Of a stretch of 64,000 nucleotides of DNA, positions 31,151 through 42,514 are shown piece after piece. The notes beneath the pieces were generated by a model. That model was not told the origin of the DNA, did no database searches, and saw only the letters and a list, made by a program, of their open reading frames with translations. Numbering within the stretch: the stretch's first letter is position 1; every line of letters begins with the position of its first letter. The position numbers and the translations under genes were made by a program. This DNA comes from Desmodesmus armatus. Its lineage: Eukaryota; Chlorophyta; Chlorophyceae; Sphaeropleales; Scenedesmaceae. The DNA lies in NCBI GenBank assembly GCA_007449985.2, contig VIIQ02000253.1, positions 41,909 to 105,908 of the forward strand, read 5' to 3'.

Positions 31151-34100
31151 CGCAGGTGGTCACTCCCAAACAGCGCGAACAACATCTGCCGGCCGCCTGA
31201 CTGAGCTAAAAACATCAAAAGCCTACACGCGGCGACGGCCAAACACCTCAAGATCAATGCCAAAATGCTCCAAGATGCCAAACTGCTCCAAGATACCGCA
31301 GAAGCCGAGCACCTTCCGAAGCGGCGCTCGACAAATGCCTCAGCATAAGCCCTCAAGAAGCCATTCTGGCACCTAGCGACCGCAAAGGTCCGCGCCCTGG
31401 TCATGGCTGCTCTGTTGACCGCAACCAGCTGAAAGGCACTGCTTGGCAAGCCTTACCGACTGTCAGCCTACACGCGGCGACGACCAAACACCTCATAATT
31501 AATGCCGAACTGCTCCAAGATACCGCAGAAGCCAAGCACCTGCCGCTCAACAGATGCCTCAGCATACGTCCTCACGAAACCGTTCTGGCACCTGGCGACC
31601 GCAAAGGCCCTTGCCCTGGTCAGCACCAGGCAGCCGTTGCGGTTTTGTTCCAGAGCGACGCTGTATGCCCTGGCAAAAGCGGTTGCGGTGCTGCCGCCCT
31701 GGCAGAATGCGATGGCGGTTGCCTCGGCCAGAGCCGATTCCTGATCACCACCGGCGGCAATGGCCTGTGCGAATGCCACTCCATAAGCCTGCAAGCGCAG
31801 TACAAGGGGAAAGAGTTTTAAGAGGGGTATGGAAAGCAAATATGACGGCAGTACAAGTAGTGACCATAGCAGTATGCAATGTCATTTGAACCTGCATTCA
31901 TCGTCCCCAACTTGGGGCAGAATTATACTCTGCCAACATGGTCACACTGTTTTACCCACCTGAACCACATCCTCATCATACTCATCTTGAATGGCCCTGG
32001 AAATGGCAATGGTGTAGGCATCCAGGCTGTTACGAGAGCGAGCCACCACAAAACCACGGGCCTGCAAGCACAGCAGCAACACACAAGAACACGTAAAGAT
32101 GGGCTTGCGTCAAAACAGCGGCGGGGAGCACTGATGCCTTTGCACTTGCTGACGAGCTGCAAACCAGCCACAAAACCTCAAGCTGCTGTATTGCAGTTCC
32201 AACACAATAATTATAAAGGTGATATGTGCAAAGATAACTTGGGGGTGTGGTCGATACCTCTGCAAGCTGGGAGGCTGAGGTCACTGCTCACATCAGCAAG
32301 ACCAGGGGCTGCATTGAGGAGATGCAGCGTGTGTGGGGCGCCCGTAGCTTGGGCGTCAAGCTCAAGATGCAGTGCTTCCGTGCGTATGTGATGCCTGTGC
32401 TACTGTTTGGCAGTGAGACCTGAACTCTCATAGTCAGAAGCAGGCTGACCGGTTGGAAGTGGTGCACTCTGATTGTCTGCGGCATATTCTGAATGTGCGT
32501 CGCGCTGATCGGCACAGCAGGCAACATTTATGGTCTCAGTGTGACACAGTCAGCCTAGCCAGCCACCTCACAGCCCACATGCTGCGGTGGCTGGGACACG
32601 TCTTGCGTATGGGGGAGGAGCATTATCCTCGACAGGTCTCCTTCTCTCTTATGCACGACGCTGGTGCAGCACCGCGAGAGGCACCGCCTATGAGCTGGGA
32701 AAAATGTGTCAGAGGGATCTGCAGGCCTTGGGGCAGCCAACGAACATGCACGACCTTACGGATGCATGTGCGTTGCGCGGATCCTGGCGGAGCATGCTCT
32801 ACAGGCTGACACCCACGCGCTGATGGGGTGCCTACTCAATGCCACACGCTGCAGCAGCAGGATGCGGCAGCGCGCTGCGACCCTGCCGTTCCAGGCAGCA
32901 TAGTCTGCAACTGGACCAGGGGTCATATCCAACTGAGTTGCTTGTATAGTATATGTACAACATGCTACCTATGTTGGTTTTTCTCTTGTGCTGTTGGCTT
33001 TGAGGGCCGTAACTGGCCCAGGCTTTCTAGTGTCCTAGGTCACTGGTCGCATGGTGGTATATTGCTTGTCTTGCACCAAGGTCGACTCGCCGCTAGCAGC
33101 ATGCTGCGCGATGAACCTGGCTGGACACATGTGTAATGATGATGTGCAAAGACCTGCTGCCAGCAGCAACACTGCAGCAAGCGGGAGTGACTCACGGAAG
33201 ACCTTCCGAACTCCTCGACAAAGCCCCTGCGCCTCGCCCCAGCAGCAGCACGTGCGAAGACGGTAGCAGTAGCAGCAGCATCGCGCGCGGCTGACACAGC
33301 AAACGCCGAGGCAACAGAATCGGCACGAGATCCACGACCGCTGGCGAAGATATCGATGATACCTCTTGCTGCGGCAACAACGTTGGGCGATGTCCTGCCG
33401 TTCCTGCCGACAGTTGTGATCACGTTGGCTGCTGCGTCAGCACTTGAGGAGGTAATTGCTGTCTCGATCCTCCTGGAGATGGCTTCGGGGGTTGAAGGGA
33501 CTGCAAGGAGGGAGGGTAGACAAGCCAGCACAGTACAGCACAGCACAGCACGAAAAATAGCACAGCAGGCGTCAAGTCATGCATTAACGGTTGCCAAGGA
33601 TTAAGGTTGCCAAGGATGTATTATACCGGGACCTGCACCGCATTCCCGTCATGTACCACTGGGTAGTCCTGGCTGCGCGGTGGTGGACCAAGCTGTCGGA
33701 TTCGCGTGATGAGGAGCCCAGGTCACTGGCCAGTTGTGTGTGGCGCGAGGACGTTATGTTGGCCTTGGATGGCTGTCAGCGTTGCTGGTCGTATGGTGTG
33801 TTGCACACTATGTCTGGCTTGCAGCTCCTTGATAGTAGCTGGCGGCAGCAGCCTTTGGAGTGGGTGTTGCAGCAGCGGTGGCAGGAGTCAGCTGTGCAGG
33901 CTGCCTTGGCTGGCCTGTTCCGTGATAGGTGGCAGGGTCTTACAGAAGGCAGCCCTCGCACTGCACCGTCTGCCGGCATTCACAGGCTTACACACCATGC
34001 ATGGGTATACCCTCTTGACCCTGGCTTTGATCCTTTCTCTAGAGACCATGCAGCCCCGCATATGAAGTTGTGCTTGTCTTTCAACTTGGCACAAAACCTG

Positions 34101-36526
34101 GCGCAGTTGCGTGTTGGCTCTGCACATCTTGAAATTGAGCAGGGTCGCAAGCGTAGGGAGTCTGTCCCAAGGGCGGATCGCATCTGTCGTTTGTGCTCTG
34201 GTCAGGACGCTTCGCTGGCCAACCGCGCTGCTGTGCTGGCCCGTACTGGCACCAGCAACAATGTTGAAGATCTAAAGCACTTCATTCTTGAATGTCCCGT
34301 GTATGATGATCTGCGCACCGCCTGCCCAGCCTTTGCTGACCCGGCTTCAGTCCAGTTGGGTGACCAAGATTGTGTTGCTACTGTGTTTCAACATGCCGAA
34401 CAGTCGGCCCTGGCACACACTTTGTACAAAATGAAAGTGCGCAGAGCACGCTTGCTTGGCCTTACTATGGGTATTTGACTGACTTTGTTCTGTTTCTTGT
34501 GTCCACACTGGTATAGTTGCCTGCCCTCATCTCTGCACACAATAGGTTCCTAGCATGGCTGGCACTTGCTGCAATTCTGGTGGTTCTGCCTTCTTTGGTC
34601 AACCGGTGTAGGTGGTGCAAACCACCGCAGGGGAGACAACTTATGAGGTTCACCTGGCTCGATCCTGGTGGGCAATGCCATTGTTGTTTGGCGAAAATGT
34701 CCATGTAACATACTCCCCCATTAACACTTTGAAGATAGCATCGAGGGCTGACCAAAATGCAGGGGTGAGGGGTAGACAAGGCAGCACAGCACAGCACAAC
34801 GCAGCTCAACATGCATCAAGCGGGACTTACATGCAAGCCGCTGCGCCCAGGACTGCTTTATATGACCGGTCTTGAACCTTACTTCCAAAGCTGGCAGCAA
34901 AATCGGCACACACAAGCACAATTTCCCTACCCCTCGCCGGACAGGTAAAAGGTTGCCAACCAGCTTACGCCTTGATTGCTGGCAGCAGTAAGGAAGGTGT
35001 TTCGATCACAGCGGATTGCGGCAATCTACTTACCAGCGGTATCCTTGTCAGCCTCTGCTGCAGTCTGCTCCTCCTCCTCCTTCTTAGCCGCCGCAGTATC
35101 CTTCTTTGTCTCACCCCCTCCTGCTTGTCAGTTGCTGCCTGCAAGATAATCAAACAACAACACAGTTGCGATATAAAAAATCTCTGGTTTGACAACACCC
35201 GACTGACAACACCCGAGAGAACCAACGGCATGTTGTATCCTCCTCCTTTTTCTTCTCTCTCAAGTGTTGCAATTTCCTTCTTTGTCTCACCCTCACCCTC
35301 CTTGCAATTGCCGGTTGGTACAATTGGCTCCCACTCAGCACGCATTGAGCGGCTCAAACACTACACAGTAGTATTGCTTGAGCAACAAGGCCATCCCCTT
35401 CTTGCAGCTAGTGCAGCAGTACACGTCATGCATACGCATACAGCTGCTTTTAGTTCCAGAGGTTACTTGTGCAACAGCGTGGTAACACACACTTGTTCTT
35501 TCTCGTCAGCAGACTCCTCTTCCTGCTTGCTGTCTCCAGCATCAACAGCAGCTGTTGGCTGCCCCTTGGGCTTGGGAGCAGGGGCTGGGGCAGGCTCGGG
35601 CTTGGGAGCAGGGGCTGGGGCAGGAGTACGAGTCTCTGTCTCGTCAGCAGACTCCTCTTCCTGCTTGCTGTCTCCAGCATCAACAGCAGCTGTTGGCTGC
35701 CCCTTGGAAGCAGGGGCTGGGGCAGGCTCGGGCTTGGGAGTAGGGGCTGGGGCAGGAGTACGAGTCTCTGCCTCCTGTGGAGGGGTCTGGGTTTCCCTGC
35801 TTACATCCTCACTCTGTCTGGCACCACCGGCACGGTCACGGCCAGTGGCGCGCTCGGCATCATCCTCGCTAGCATCCTGTTTAAAGGAGGGGGGTCAGGG
35901 GAGTGGGGAGAGGCCAGGGTGACCGGAAAAGGGGTGGGGTCATGGGGCTAGAAGAGAGGGTTTAGCTAGCGATATGGTTGAGCGATACACATTGTGGTGG
36001 TGGGTGTTGGAGGGGTGTGTGAGGGGGGGGGGGGGGGGGCTGAATCATGGATAAAATCGGGGGCCGGCAGGCCAACCAGCCCCGATTCACAGCTAGCTCA
36101 TTCAAACCAAGCAAGCTGCAATATTGAAAGTGGGCGCTATGCTGACCCCCTTCACCTGCTGTCCGGTGCCGGTAGTTGTCAGTGTAGGCAGCTGGGGGAG
36201 TCCAGCAGGCAGAGAAAGTCCAGCTGCAGCGGCCTATGCTTTGTTGTGCCCCCCAAACCAAAGCCTATCTTGAGAATCAAACACCATGAGCATCCCCCAC
36301 AGGCGATGAAGGCTATCAAGGAAAAAAACGATGAAAGGGAAAAAATGAGAATGAAAAAAAAATGAAAAATGAGGCTGTCACACACCCCTCACCTGCTGTC
36401 CAGTGCCAGTACTTGTCCGTGTTGGCAGCTGCGGCACTCCCTGGACTCCGGCCCGGGGAGTCCTGCCGCAGTGGGCTGAGCAGGGGCACCAGCAGCTGGC
36501 CGCCCAGAGTTCTGGGCAGCATCCTC
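31110..36526 (-). CDS. Ala-rich and Pro/Ala/Lys/Glu-rich protein, multi-exon, structure incomplete
   Basis: Exon-like blocks on the minus strand, in order: 36526-36393 (starts EDAAQNSGRPAAGAPAQP), 35880 to about 35496 (acidic, with PAPAPAPKPEPAPAPA and two copies of a unit ending DAGDSKQEEESADE), about 35145-35030, about 34880-34730, about 33500-33190 (PEAISRRIETAITSSSADAA, then SVASAFAVSAARDAAATATV), 32065-31965 (ARGFVVARSRNSLDAYTIAI), 31839-31470 (AYGVAFAQAIAAGG, ARAFAVARCQNGFVRTYAEA) and 31449-31250, a diverged copy of the previous block. The composition, with long Ala-rich helices alternating with charged or Pro-rich linkers, recalls structural or silk-like extracellular proteins, but no family is recognised. 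Exons 36526-36393 and 35880 do not join in phase as drawn. The block at 35145 needs one extra G in a five-G run to stay acidic. Both ends are unknown. Confidence 0.5.
32275..32930 (+). mobile_element. Decayed 3' fragment of a LINE (non-LTR retrotransposon)
   Basis: The plus strand encodes the C-terminal part of a LINE reverse transcriptase ORF: LKMQCFRAYVMPVLLFGSET, then after a stop and a frame change DCLRHILNVRRADRHSRQHL, HMLRWLGHVLRMGEEHYPRQ and MSWEKCVRG. The pattern of FRAYVMPVLLFGSETW, then ADRLE, CLRHIL and RWLGHVLRM is typical of these elements. A TGA at 32421-32423 stands where Trp is usual, and a further frameshift near 32700 separates the end. No catalytic RT core is present. It lies antisense in an intron of the Ala-rich gene. 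Confidence 0.8.
33591..34530 (+). mobile_element. 5'-truncated LINE fragment with C-terminal zinc-knuckle region
   Basis: An open frame to the TGA at 34476-34478 encodes about 290 residues. It contains a CRLCSGQ ... EDLKHFILECPVYDDLR arrangement, the Cys/His cluster found at the C-terminus of many LINE ORF2 proteins. The reverse-transcriptase and endonuclease domains are missing, so it is a dead-on-arrival copy. The clade is not determined. It lies antisense in an intron of the Ala-rich gene, with similar host sequence (gggtagacaag.cagcacag) on both sides at about 33510 and 34770; the first may be a duplicated host segment rather than a target-site duplication. Confidence 0.7.
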
Positions 36527-37290
36527 CTGCAAATACGCATCACAGTGCAGCAGGACAAGATGATGGGGTACAATCAGCAGCACTTCCTGCATGATGCAAT
36601 GTGGGCGATAGGAAAGCAACAATGGGAGAGGAGAGCAAGGAACGCCGGCAGCCATTGTCATGGCAGCATCCTCCTGCACAACCATAGTGTGGATCACAGC
36701 GCAACAGTAGTATGAGTCACGGTGCAAAAACATTATGTGCCCATCACATAGTAATGAGTCACAGTGCAACAAGATAGAGAGGAAGGGGGGGGGGGGCAGC
36801 AAGCGTCAGCTTTGCAGAATGCAGTGTGGGCAACAGGACAGGGCAAGGGGAGAGGAGAGCTGTGCAACTGGCGTGCCATGTCAGCGTGCAGGGGGGTTGC
36901 CGAAAGGATGCAGCATTCATGACGAAAGGATGCAGCATTCATGACGTAATCAATACGCAATAAGCCTGAACGTGTGTATAGTATACATGATAAGTAATGA
37001 GTAATCAATGTCCCAATGGCGCGCAGCTTGCTGTCAGTGACGTTTCGAGACACGATCTGGTCATTTTGTGAATCATACGTGCTGTGTATGATTTGTTACT
37101 TGCATATTAATTTTTTCCTTGTTTTGTTTCAAAACATTTTTGAAAAAACATTTTTGAAAAAACATTTTTTTGAAATTAAACATAATACAGATATGTGCTG
37201 CGTCAATATTAGAAAGACCGATCACGTCAGGGGGCTGTGCAGGCACCGTGCAGACAACCTAGCAGAGGAACATACAGTGTGAGCCAGAGT
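36527..37290. other. Intergenic, partly AT-rich
   Basis: At 37105-37200 the sequence becomes strongly AT-rich, with three tandem copies of an acatttttgaaaa unit (37130-37172). A direct repeat, gacgaaaggatgcagcattcat, is at 36900-36945. The start regions of the minus-strand Ala-rich gene and the plus-strand LSM12 gene may lie here. Confidence 0.45.
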
Positions 37291-37306
37291 GTTTAGGGTT
37301 TAGGGT
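37291..37306. repeat. Interstitial telomere-like repeat (TTTAGGG)2
   Basis: The sequence gtttagggtttagggt contains two Arabidopsis-type telomere units, the type also known from part of the Chlamydomonadales. It sits at the head of the LSM12 gene. Confidence 0.7.
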
Positions 37307-40050
37307 GTGCCGAGAGGTGCTAGGGCGCCCCCAGCTGTACCACGCGCAGCTAGCAGCACGGCAGCATGCTGTGTACCCAGCAGCAGATGGGTCACTCAAG
37401 TCAGCATTCTCAACCTCTGAGGAAGCAGCAGACACACAGTGGTCAACTGACCCCACAGCATGCCGGCGGCAGGTCCCCAGTCTATCGATGTCCTGGGCAA
37501 TTCAGCACCAGTAGTCGTCTGTGCTGTGCTGTGTCGTGCAGGAGATTGGTGGCACCGTGTTTGGCTATGACCCCAGCACATAAATGCACCTGCTGCTCCA
37601 TGCTGTGCTGTGCTGTGTCATTCAGGAGATTGGTGGCACTGTGTTTGGCTATGACCCCAGCACCAAACTGCTCCATGCTGCTCCATGCTGTGCTGTGCTG
37701 TGTCGTGCAGGAGATTGGTGGCACTGTGTTTGGCTATGACCCCAGCACAGACATCATAATGCTCAAGGAGCCAGGCACACATGGAGGCGTGGTCAACATG
37801 AGGCTCTACAAGGCAGCACAACTGCAGGTAGGTGGCATGGTGGTGGTGGTGGGGGTAACCAACAAGCGTACTTTTCACTCCCACCACAACCCAGCACAGC
37901 TCCCAAGCACAAACCTCTCCCCCTGTTCCCCCCCCCCCCCCCAAAAAAACCCTCACCTACATCATCCTCGCACCCCCTCCCACCACCACCATCACTTGGC
38001 CCCCTACCAAGACTGGAGAGGGGTGGTCAACATGAGGCTCTACAAGGCAGCACAACTGCAGGTAGGTGCCACCTACCACTAGTAGTGGTTGTGCGTGGAC
38101 AACCGTCCCTGCCCCTCACCATGCCCCCCCCCCCCAACAGTCACCGACCTACACCCCCCCCCCCCCCCACACACACACACCACCACTACCATCCCACACG
38201 CACGCCCAGTCGCCACCACTTTCACGAACATGGAGGGGTGGTCAACATGAGGCTCTACAAGGCAGCACAACTGCAGGTGGGTGGCATGGTGGTGGTGGTG
38301 GGGGGGGGGGGATAACCAACAAGCGTACTTTTCACTCCCACCACAGCCCAGCACAGCTCCCAAGCACAACCCCCTCTCCCTGTTCCCCCCCCCCCCCCCA
38401 CCACCACCACCCCACCCCACCCCCTCACCTACATCATCCTCGACCCCCCCCCCCCCCACCACCACCACAACCACTTGACCGTCTACTGATATGGGGGGAG
38501 GGGTGGTCAACATGAGGCTCTACAAGGCAGCGCAACTGCAGGTGGGTGTTGCAATAATTCGGCGTACAATATCTCTGGTGTCACGCCCTTGCCATCCCCC
38601 CTTCCCCACATGCTCTTCGGCCTTGCAACCTTACCAGTCCAAATGTCTTACCCCCCCCCCCTGGACCCTTGCCATGTACACATGCACGTGCCAATGCAGT
38701 CATATTTGTACAAGTGTGTTGTGTGTTCCTTGTGTTGATGCTACTCACTTGCTCAGGTGTTGGCGGCTGAGCGGCCCAAGCAGCCTGGTGATGCGAAGCT
38801 GCCATACGTTGACAAGGAAAGGGCACGACAGCGGGAGGAAAAGGCGCTGCAGGTGGGGGCATCAGCATAGGACATACCAGTATGCATGCGATGCTAGCTA
38901 CTTTTTCACGGCGTCCAAAAGAATCCATGGATGGATGGATGGATATGGATGGAGGGAGGGAAAGATATATGGTGTCATGTAACATGAACACTTGTTGTAG
39001 GAACATATGGAAGAGGTCACCTTATGAAGAGGGTATGCTCATGACATCACCAGCCGTGCTACTTTGTACCAAGAGCCTCCTGAGCTCTGTGTGTGGTGGT
39101 GGTGGTGGTGGTGGGGGGCTGCGGGGATAGGTTTTTTTGGGGGGGGGGGGCAAGCAGGCTGGCGGGGGTGGGTGGGTGGGTGGGTGGAACGGGGAGTCAA
39201 TGCAACGCAGCTGGCAGGCAACTTGTCTATGCGAAATCAGACTGTAGCCCTGCTCCCGTATGGTACGCCTTGCAGCAAGCTGAGGCGGACATAGCGACAG
39301 TGGGTGTGGGGGTGACTAAGGAGGCTCAGAGCATCTTCGACCCCCTCAGCAAACTCCCCCACCCCTCCCTAGTTGAGAGATCATGTGCTGAGTGAACACA
39401 CAGATCTGCTTCTGATTATGGCTTCTGCTCTGACCTCCTGCCTCCCCCGCTCCCCTTGCCTGCCCTGTGTGGTGTTTCTGCCTTACAGCAAGCTGAAGCG
39501 GACATGGCCAAGGTTGGCGTGGGGGTGACTAAGGAAGCGCAGAGCATCTTTGACTCTCTCAGCAAAACCCTGCCCTGTGTGTGGCATGACAAGGCAATTG
39601 TTGTCATGGAATCTATCGCGATTGAGCCACCTTACACGTCGAAACAGGTGGGTGACGAATTGAGGTTGTGCCTCTCAGAAAGAGTGGGTCACACTGACAT
39701 CACTCCTCCTTGTTCTGTGGACTCAGCAACTGTCAGGAGCACGTCCACAAGCTTGCATGGGATATCAGCAGGTTCTTGCGATTGCACGACACTTCGCGCA
39801 ATGCAGCCACCAGGGGTTTTGCATGATGGTGCTCATTCCTACCAGAGTCTGAAGTGTGCCGTAGGGTTTTGATGTTGGCCCCCCACCCACCTGCAACAAG
39901 CCAAAGTGGATAATGCTGCACAATCTGATCCTGTTGTGTGTCGTACGTCTGCAGGTCAAGCCAACGGGCACGGGAGGAGACAGCGCAGCGCTGCAGCGCA
40001 TCAAACGGGTGCTAGCAGCAGAGCGGCAACGGCTGAACTTGGACGCGTGA
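37300..40050 (+). CDS. LSM12: LSM12 homologue (Lsm domain plus C-terminal AD domain)
   Basis: Firm exons are 37711-37827, 38757-38852, 39489-39647 and 39955-40050, all joined in phase 0. They encode the Lsm strand region ([20 protein letters not shown] and [11 protein letters not shown]), a basic linker ([12 protein letters not shown]), the AD-domain helix ([16 protein letters not shown]), the strand [19 protein letters not shown], and the C-terminus [17 protein letters not shown]. The order and motifs match LSM12, an RNA-binding partner of ataxin-2-type proteins. The first exon, which should supply the N-terminal Lsm strands, is not settled. An ATG at 37460 ([14 protein letters not shown]) is a candidate, but its phase to 37711 is unclear. 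Introns are swollen by copies of exon ends. An alternative last exon at 39737-39826 is open but less like the family. Confidence 0.85.
37523..37760 (+). repeat. Three tandem copies of the LSM12 acceptor plus exon start
   Basis: A unit of tgtgctgtgctgtgtc(g/a)t(g/t)cag followed by GAGATTGGTGGCAC and TTTGGCTATGACCCCAGCAC occurs at about 37523, 37605 and 37690. Only the third leads into the complete exon. Confidence 0.93.
37785..38542 (+). repeat. Four copies of the LSM12 exon end with its donor
   Basis: The segment GGTCAACATGAGGCTCTACA and onward, ending AACTGCAG and gtaggtg or gtgggtg, occurs at 37790-37827 (in the exon), 38021-38062, 38233-38277 and 38500-38542. Poly-C-rich filler lies between. 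The last copy has one substitution (GCGCAACTG). Confidence 0.95.
39277..39350 (+). pseudogene. Extra copy of the LSM12 AD-domain exon start
   Basis: After ccttgcag this reads [20 protein letters not shown], two substitutions from the same stretch of the real exon at 39489. It then diverges and has no donor at the equivalent place. It might be used as an alternative acceptor only if spliced further inside. Confidence 0.8.
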
Positions 40051-40415
40051 GCAGTCAAAGCAGCGTTGTGAGCAGCTACCAGACACTGGCAGCTATAGCT
40101 GCAGCAGCAGCAGCAGCGGCGCGTGTTGTGATGGCGGCAACAGTCGTGGCGGCAGCAGTCGTGGCGGCAGCAAAGGCAGCTGTCCTGGCGGCAGCAGCGG
40201 TGCCAGGCGCTACTGGGCTTACGCAATTGCTGCCCAGTCCACCAGCAGCAGCAGCTACAGCAGCTGCCGCGGCAGCACGCCAGCTCATTGATGGGGTACT
40301 GCCGGCTGAGTGGCAGCAGCAGTGGCAGTAGCAGCAGCAGTACAGTTGGCGCTGCAGCGTTGTTATTGCAAGCACTTGCTGGCGGCTGACTGGAAGCAGC
40401 TGGGACTGGACTGTT

Positions 40416-40449
<34 letters not shown>

Positions 40450-40501
40450 TGGCAGACACAGGCCTATGCTGCTGCGGTATGTGGCCCATTTGGATGCAGA
40501 T

Positions 40502-40534
<33 letters not shown>

Positions 40535-40636
40535 CTGCTAGTTCTGAATCAGCTGTGGCAGCATATCGGCGGTGGATCCTAGAAGCAAGTGAGGGCTGCT
40601 GCAGTGGACAGCGGTGGTGGGGCGATTGTCAGACTA

Positions 40637-40668
<32 letters not shown>

Positions 40669-41516
40669 TGTCGAGTGCACATAAGTGTAGCAGCAGCTGG
40701 TTGAAATGGGTTGAATGATATGCGTTGACACATGTGTGTTAGCATAGGGCATGCCATACATGGTATCCCTTTGATGGATTGTGTGTGTGCACGTGGGCTC
40801 ACGGATTGCTCTAGTGCATGTTGAGGTGTTGCTGCTGGTGTCTGGGTTTAGGGTTTAGGGTGGGTGGGTTGACACTGGGAGTGCCTTGTGATTAGGGCAC
40901 TTCAGCCCCCAGTCCTCTGCCCCCCTTGTGTGGTTCTCGAGCGTGTGTGTTGGCGCGTGATGGCACCCACTGCAGTTGCATCAGGGCTGCAACCGAATCT
41001 GCGTCAACTGTTTTTGACAATGTGGGTCATGTTGGTCTGGAGGGCGCATGTCTAGCACCCCCCCCCCCCCCCCCCCCCATGGACTGCCTCAAGGGGTGGT
41101 GGTACTGTTTGCGCCAGTCTGATCAAGCGCAGGTTGATCCTGACCCACTTACACCTTGAGCAATCACATTTGGCTACTGATCCTGTTATCTACGTCACGA
41201 AAAGTCACAGCAGTCGGTCCCAACTGCAACACACAGAAGCACCGACAGTGTGATGGGAGTACCCAAAGCTCAGACCGCAGACTGGTTTGCATCTTCAGAC
41301 TTTCTTGTGTACCGCTGCATCGGCGTAGGTGCGTCCGAAGTCAGTCGGGAAACCGCCGCGGGCAAGGTTTGACGTCATGTTGCGACGTGGCAGGTTGTCA
41401 TCGTCGGGACGCATATCAGCTCCATATTTTTCTTCCCGTGCTGTCAGCGGGTTGATTGATAAACTACGTGCATTCACAAGGATACTTGGTCATACATTTT
41501 CCAGGGAAGAGCTGCC
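40051..41516. other. Intergenic region with CAG runs, a telomere-like repeat and poly-C
   Basis: The 3' flank of LSM12 has GCA/CAG tracts at about 40100-40130, 40417-40450 and 40500-40535 and CTG tracts at 40638-40672. (TTTAGGG)2 is at 40845-40860. A run of about 21 C lies at 41059-41080. Open frames here are poly-Ala artefacts. Confidence 0.6.
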
Positions 41517-42475
41517 ATGATCAGCAGCAGTTGCATGCAGCATGGTATGGTCCCCAACAGCAGCAGCAAGCTCAAGCCTTCCATCCGCACACCTCGTCAC
41601 ACAGCAAACTTCTCGTCCGACAACCAGCATCACATGTCATCGATAAAGACAGCAGCAGTGACCTCAGCTGAGCTGTTGGAGTCATTGAATGCTGATGCTG
41701 CATTCGCAAAGCAGCTGCAAGACCCTGGCTTTGACTTTGTTGTGCGCAGCCACCTGCTGCTGCATGACGTTGTCACCAAGGCTGTACCCCTGCAGAGGGC
41801 ACCCACTAAAGGTGCGTTTGCAAGGCTTTGAGCTGTACAGCACCAGCCCCCCACCCGGCCCCCCCCAACCCCCGCCACCACCACCACCACCCACCCCACA
41901 ACCCCGTCCGCGGCCGCCTGCCTGCCCTCACAAGTTTGGGCCCCCTTCCCACTGTGCACCCCCCCCCCCCTGCCCCCCTGCCCCCCTGCGCCCCCCCCCC
42001 CCTCCCCTCCCGTCTCTCCCACAGTGTCAGACCCTTCAGGTGTTTTCAAGAGGCAAGCCCCTCCAAACCCGCAGCCCCTGACACCCCCAGCCCCCTCCTG
42101 AGAGTGCAAACCTTACAGCCCACCACCACAGCAGCAGCAGCAGCACTGCCGGTCCATTGGCCCACCACACCTTTGCCCTGTCCCCCTTCTACTGCTGCAT
42201 GCAATCATTCATGATGTCTTCATGATGTTGATCTCACTGCCCCCCCCCCCCCATCTGCCCCCCCCCCCCCCATCTGCCCCCCCCCCCCCCTCTGCCCCCC
42301 CCCCCCCCCCTCTCCCCCCCCCCCCCCCCCCGCCCTGCCCACACACACACATGTGTGTACACACATTACAGTGTCAGACCCTTCAGGTGTTTTCAAGAGG
42401 CAAGCCCCTCCAAACCCCGCAGCCCCCGACACCCCCGGCCCCCTCCTGAGAGTGCAAACCCTACAGCCCACCACC

Positions 42476-42514
<39 letters not shown>

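Noticed and set aside
32706..32903. Separate short ORF
   Set aside because: It is the frameshifted end of the LINE fragment, not an independent gene.
39737..39826. Alternative LSM12 last exon reading [20 protein letters not shown]
   Set aside because: It is in phase and open, but the exon at 39955 matches the conserved LSM12 C-terminus ([13 protein letters not shown]) better; it could still be an alternative form.
39906..40331. Poly-Ala open frame after the LSM12 stop
   Set aside because: It follows GCA repeats in a different frame from the LSM12 last exon, which ends at 40050 with family-like sequence.
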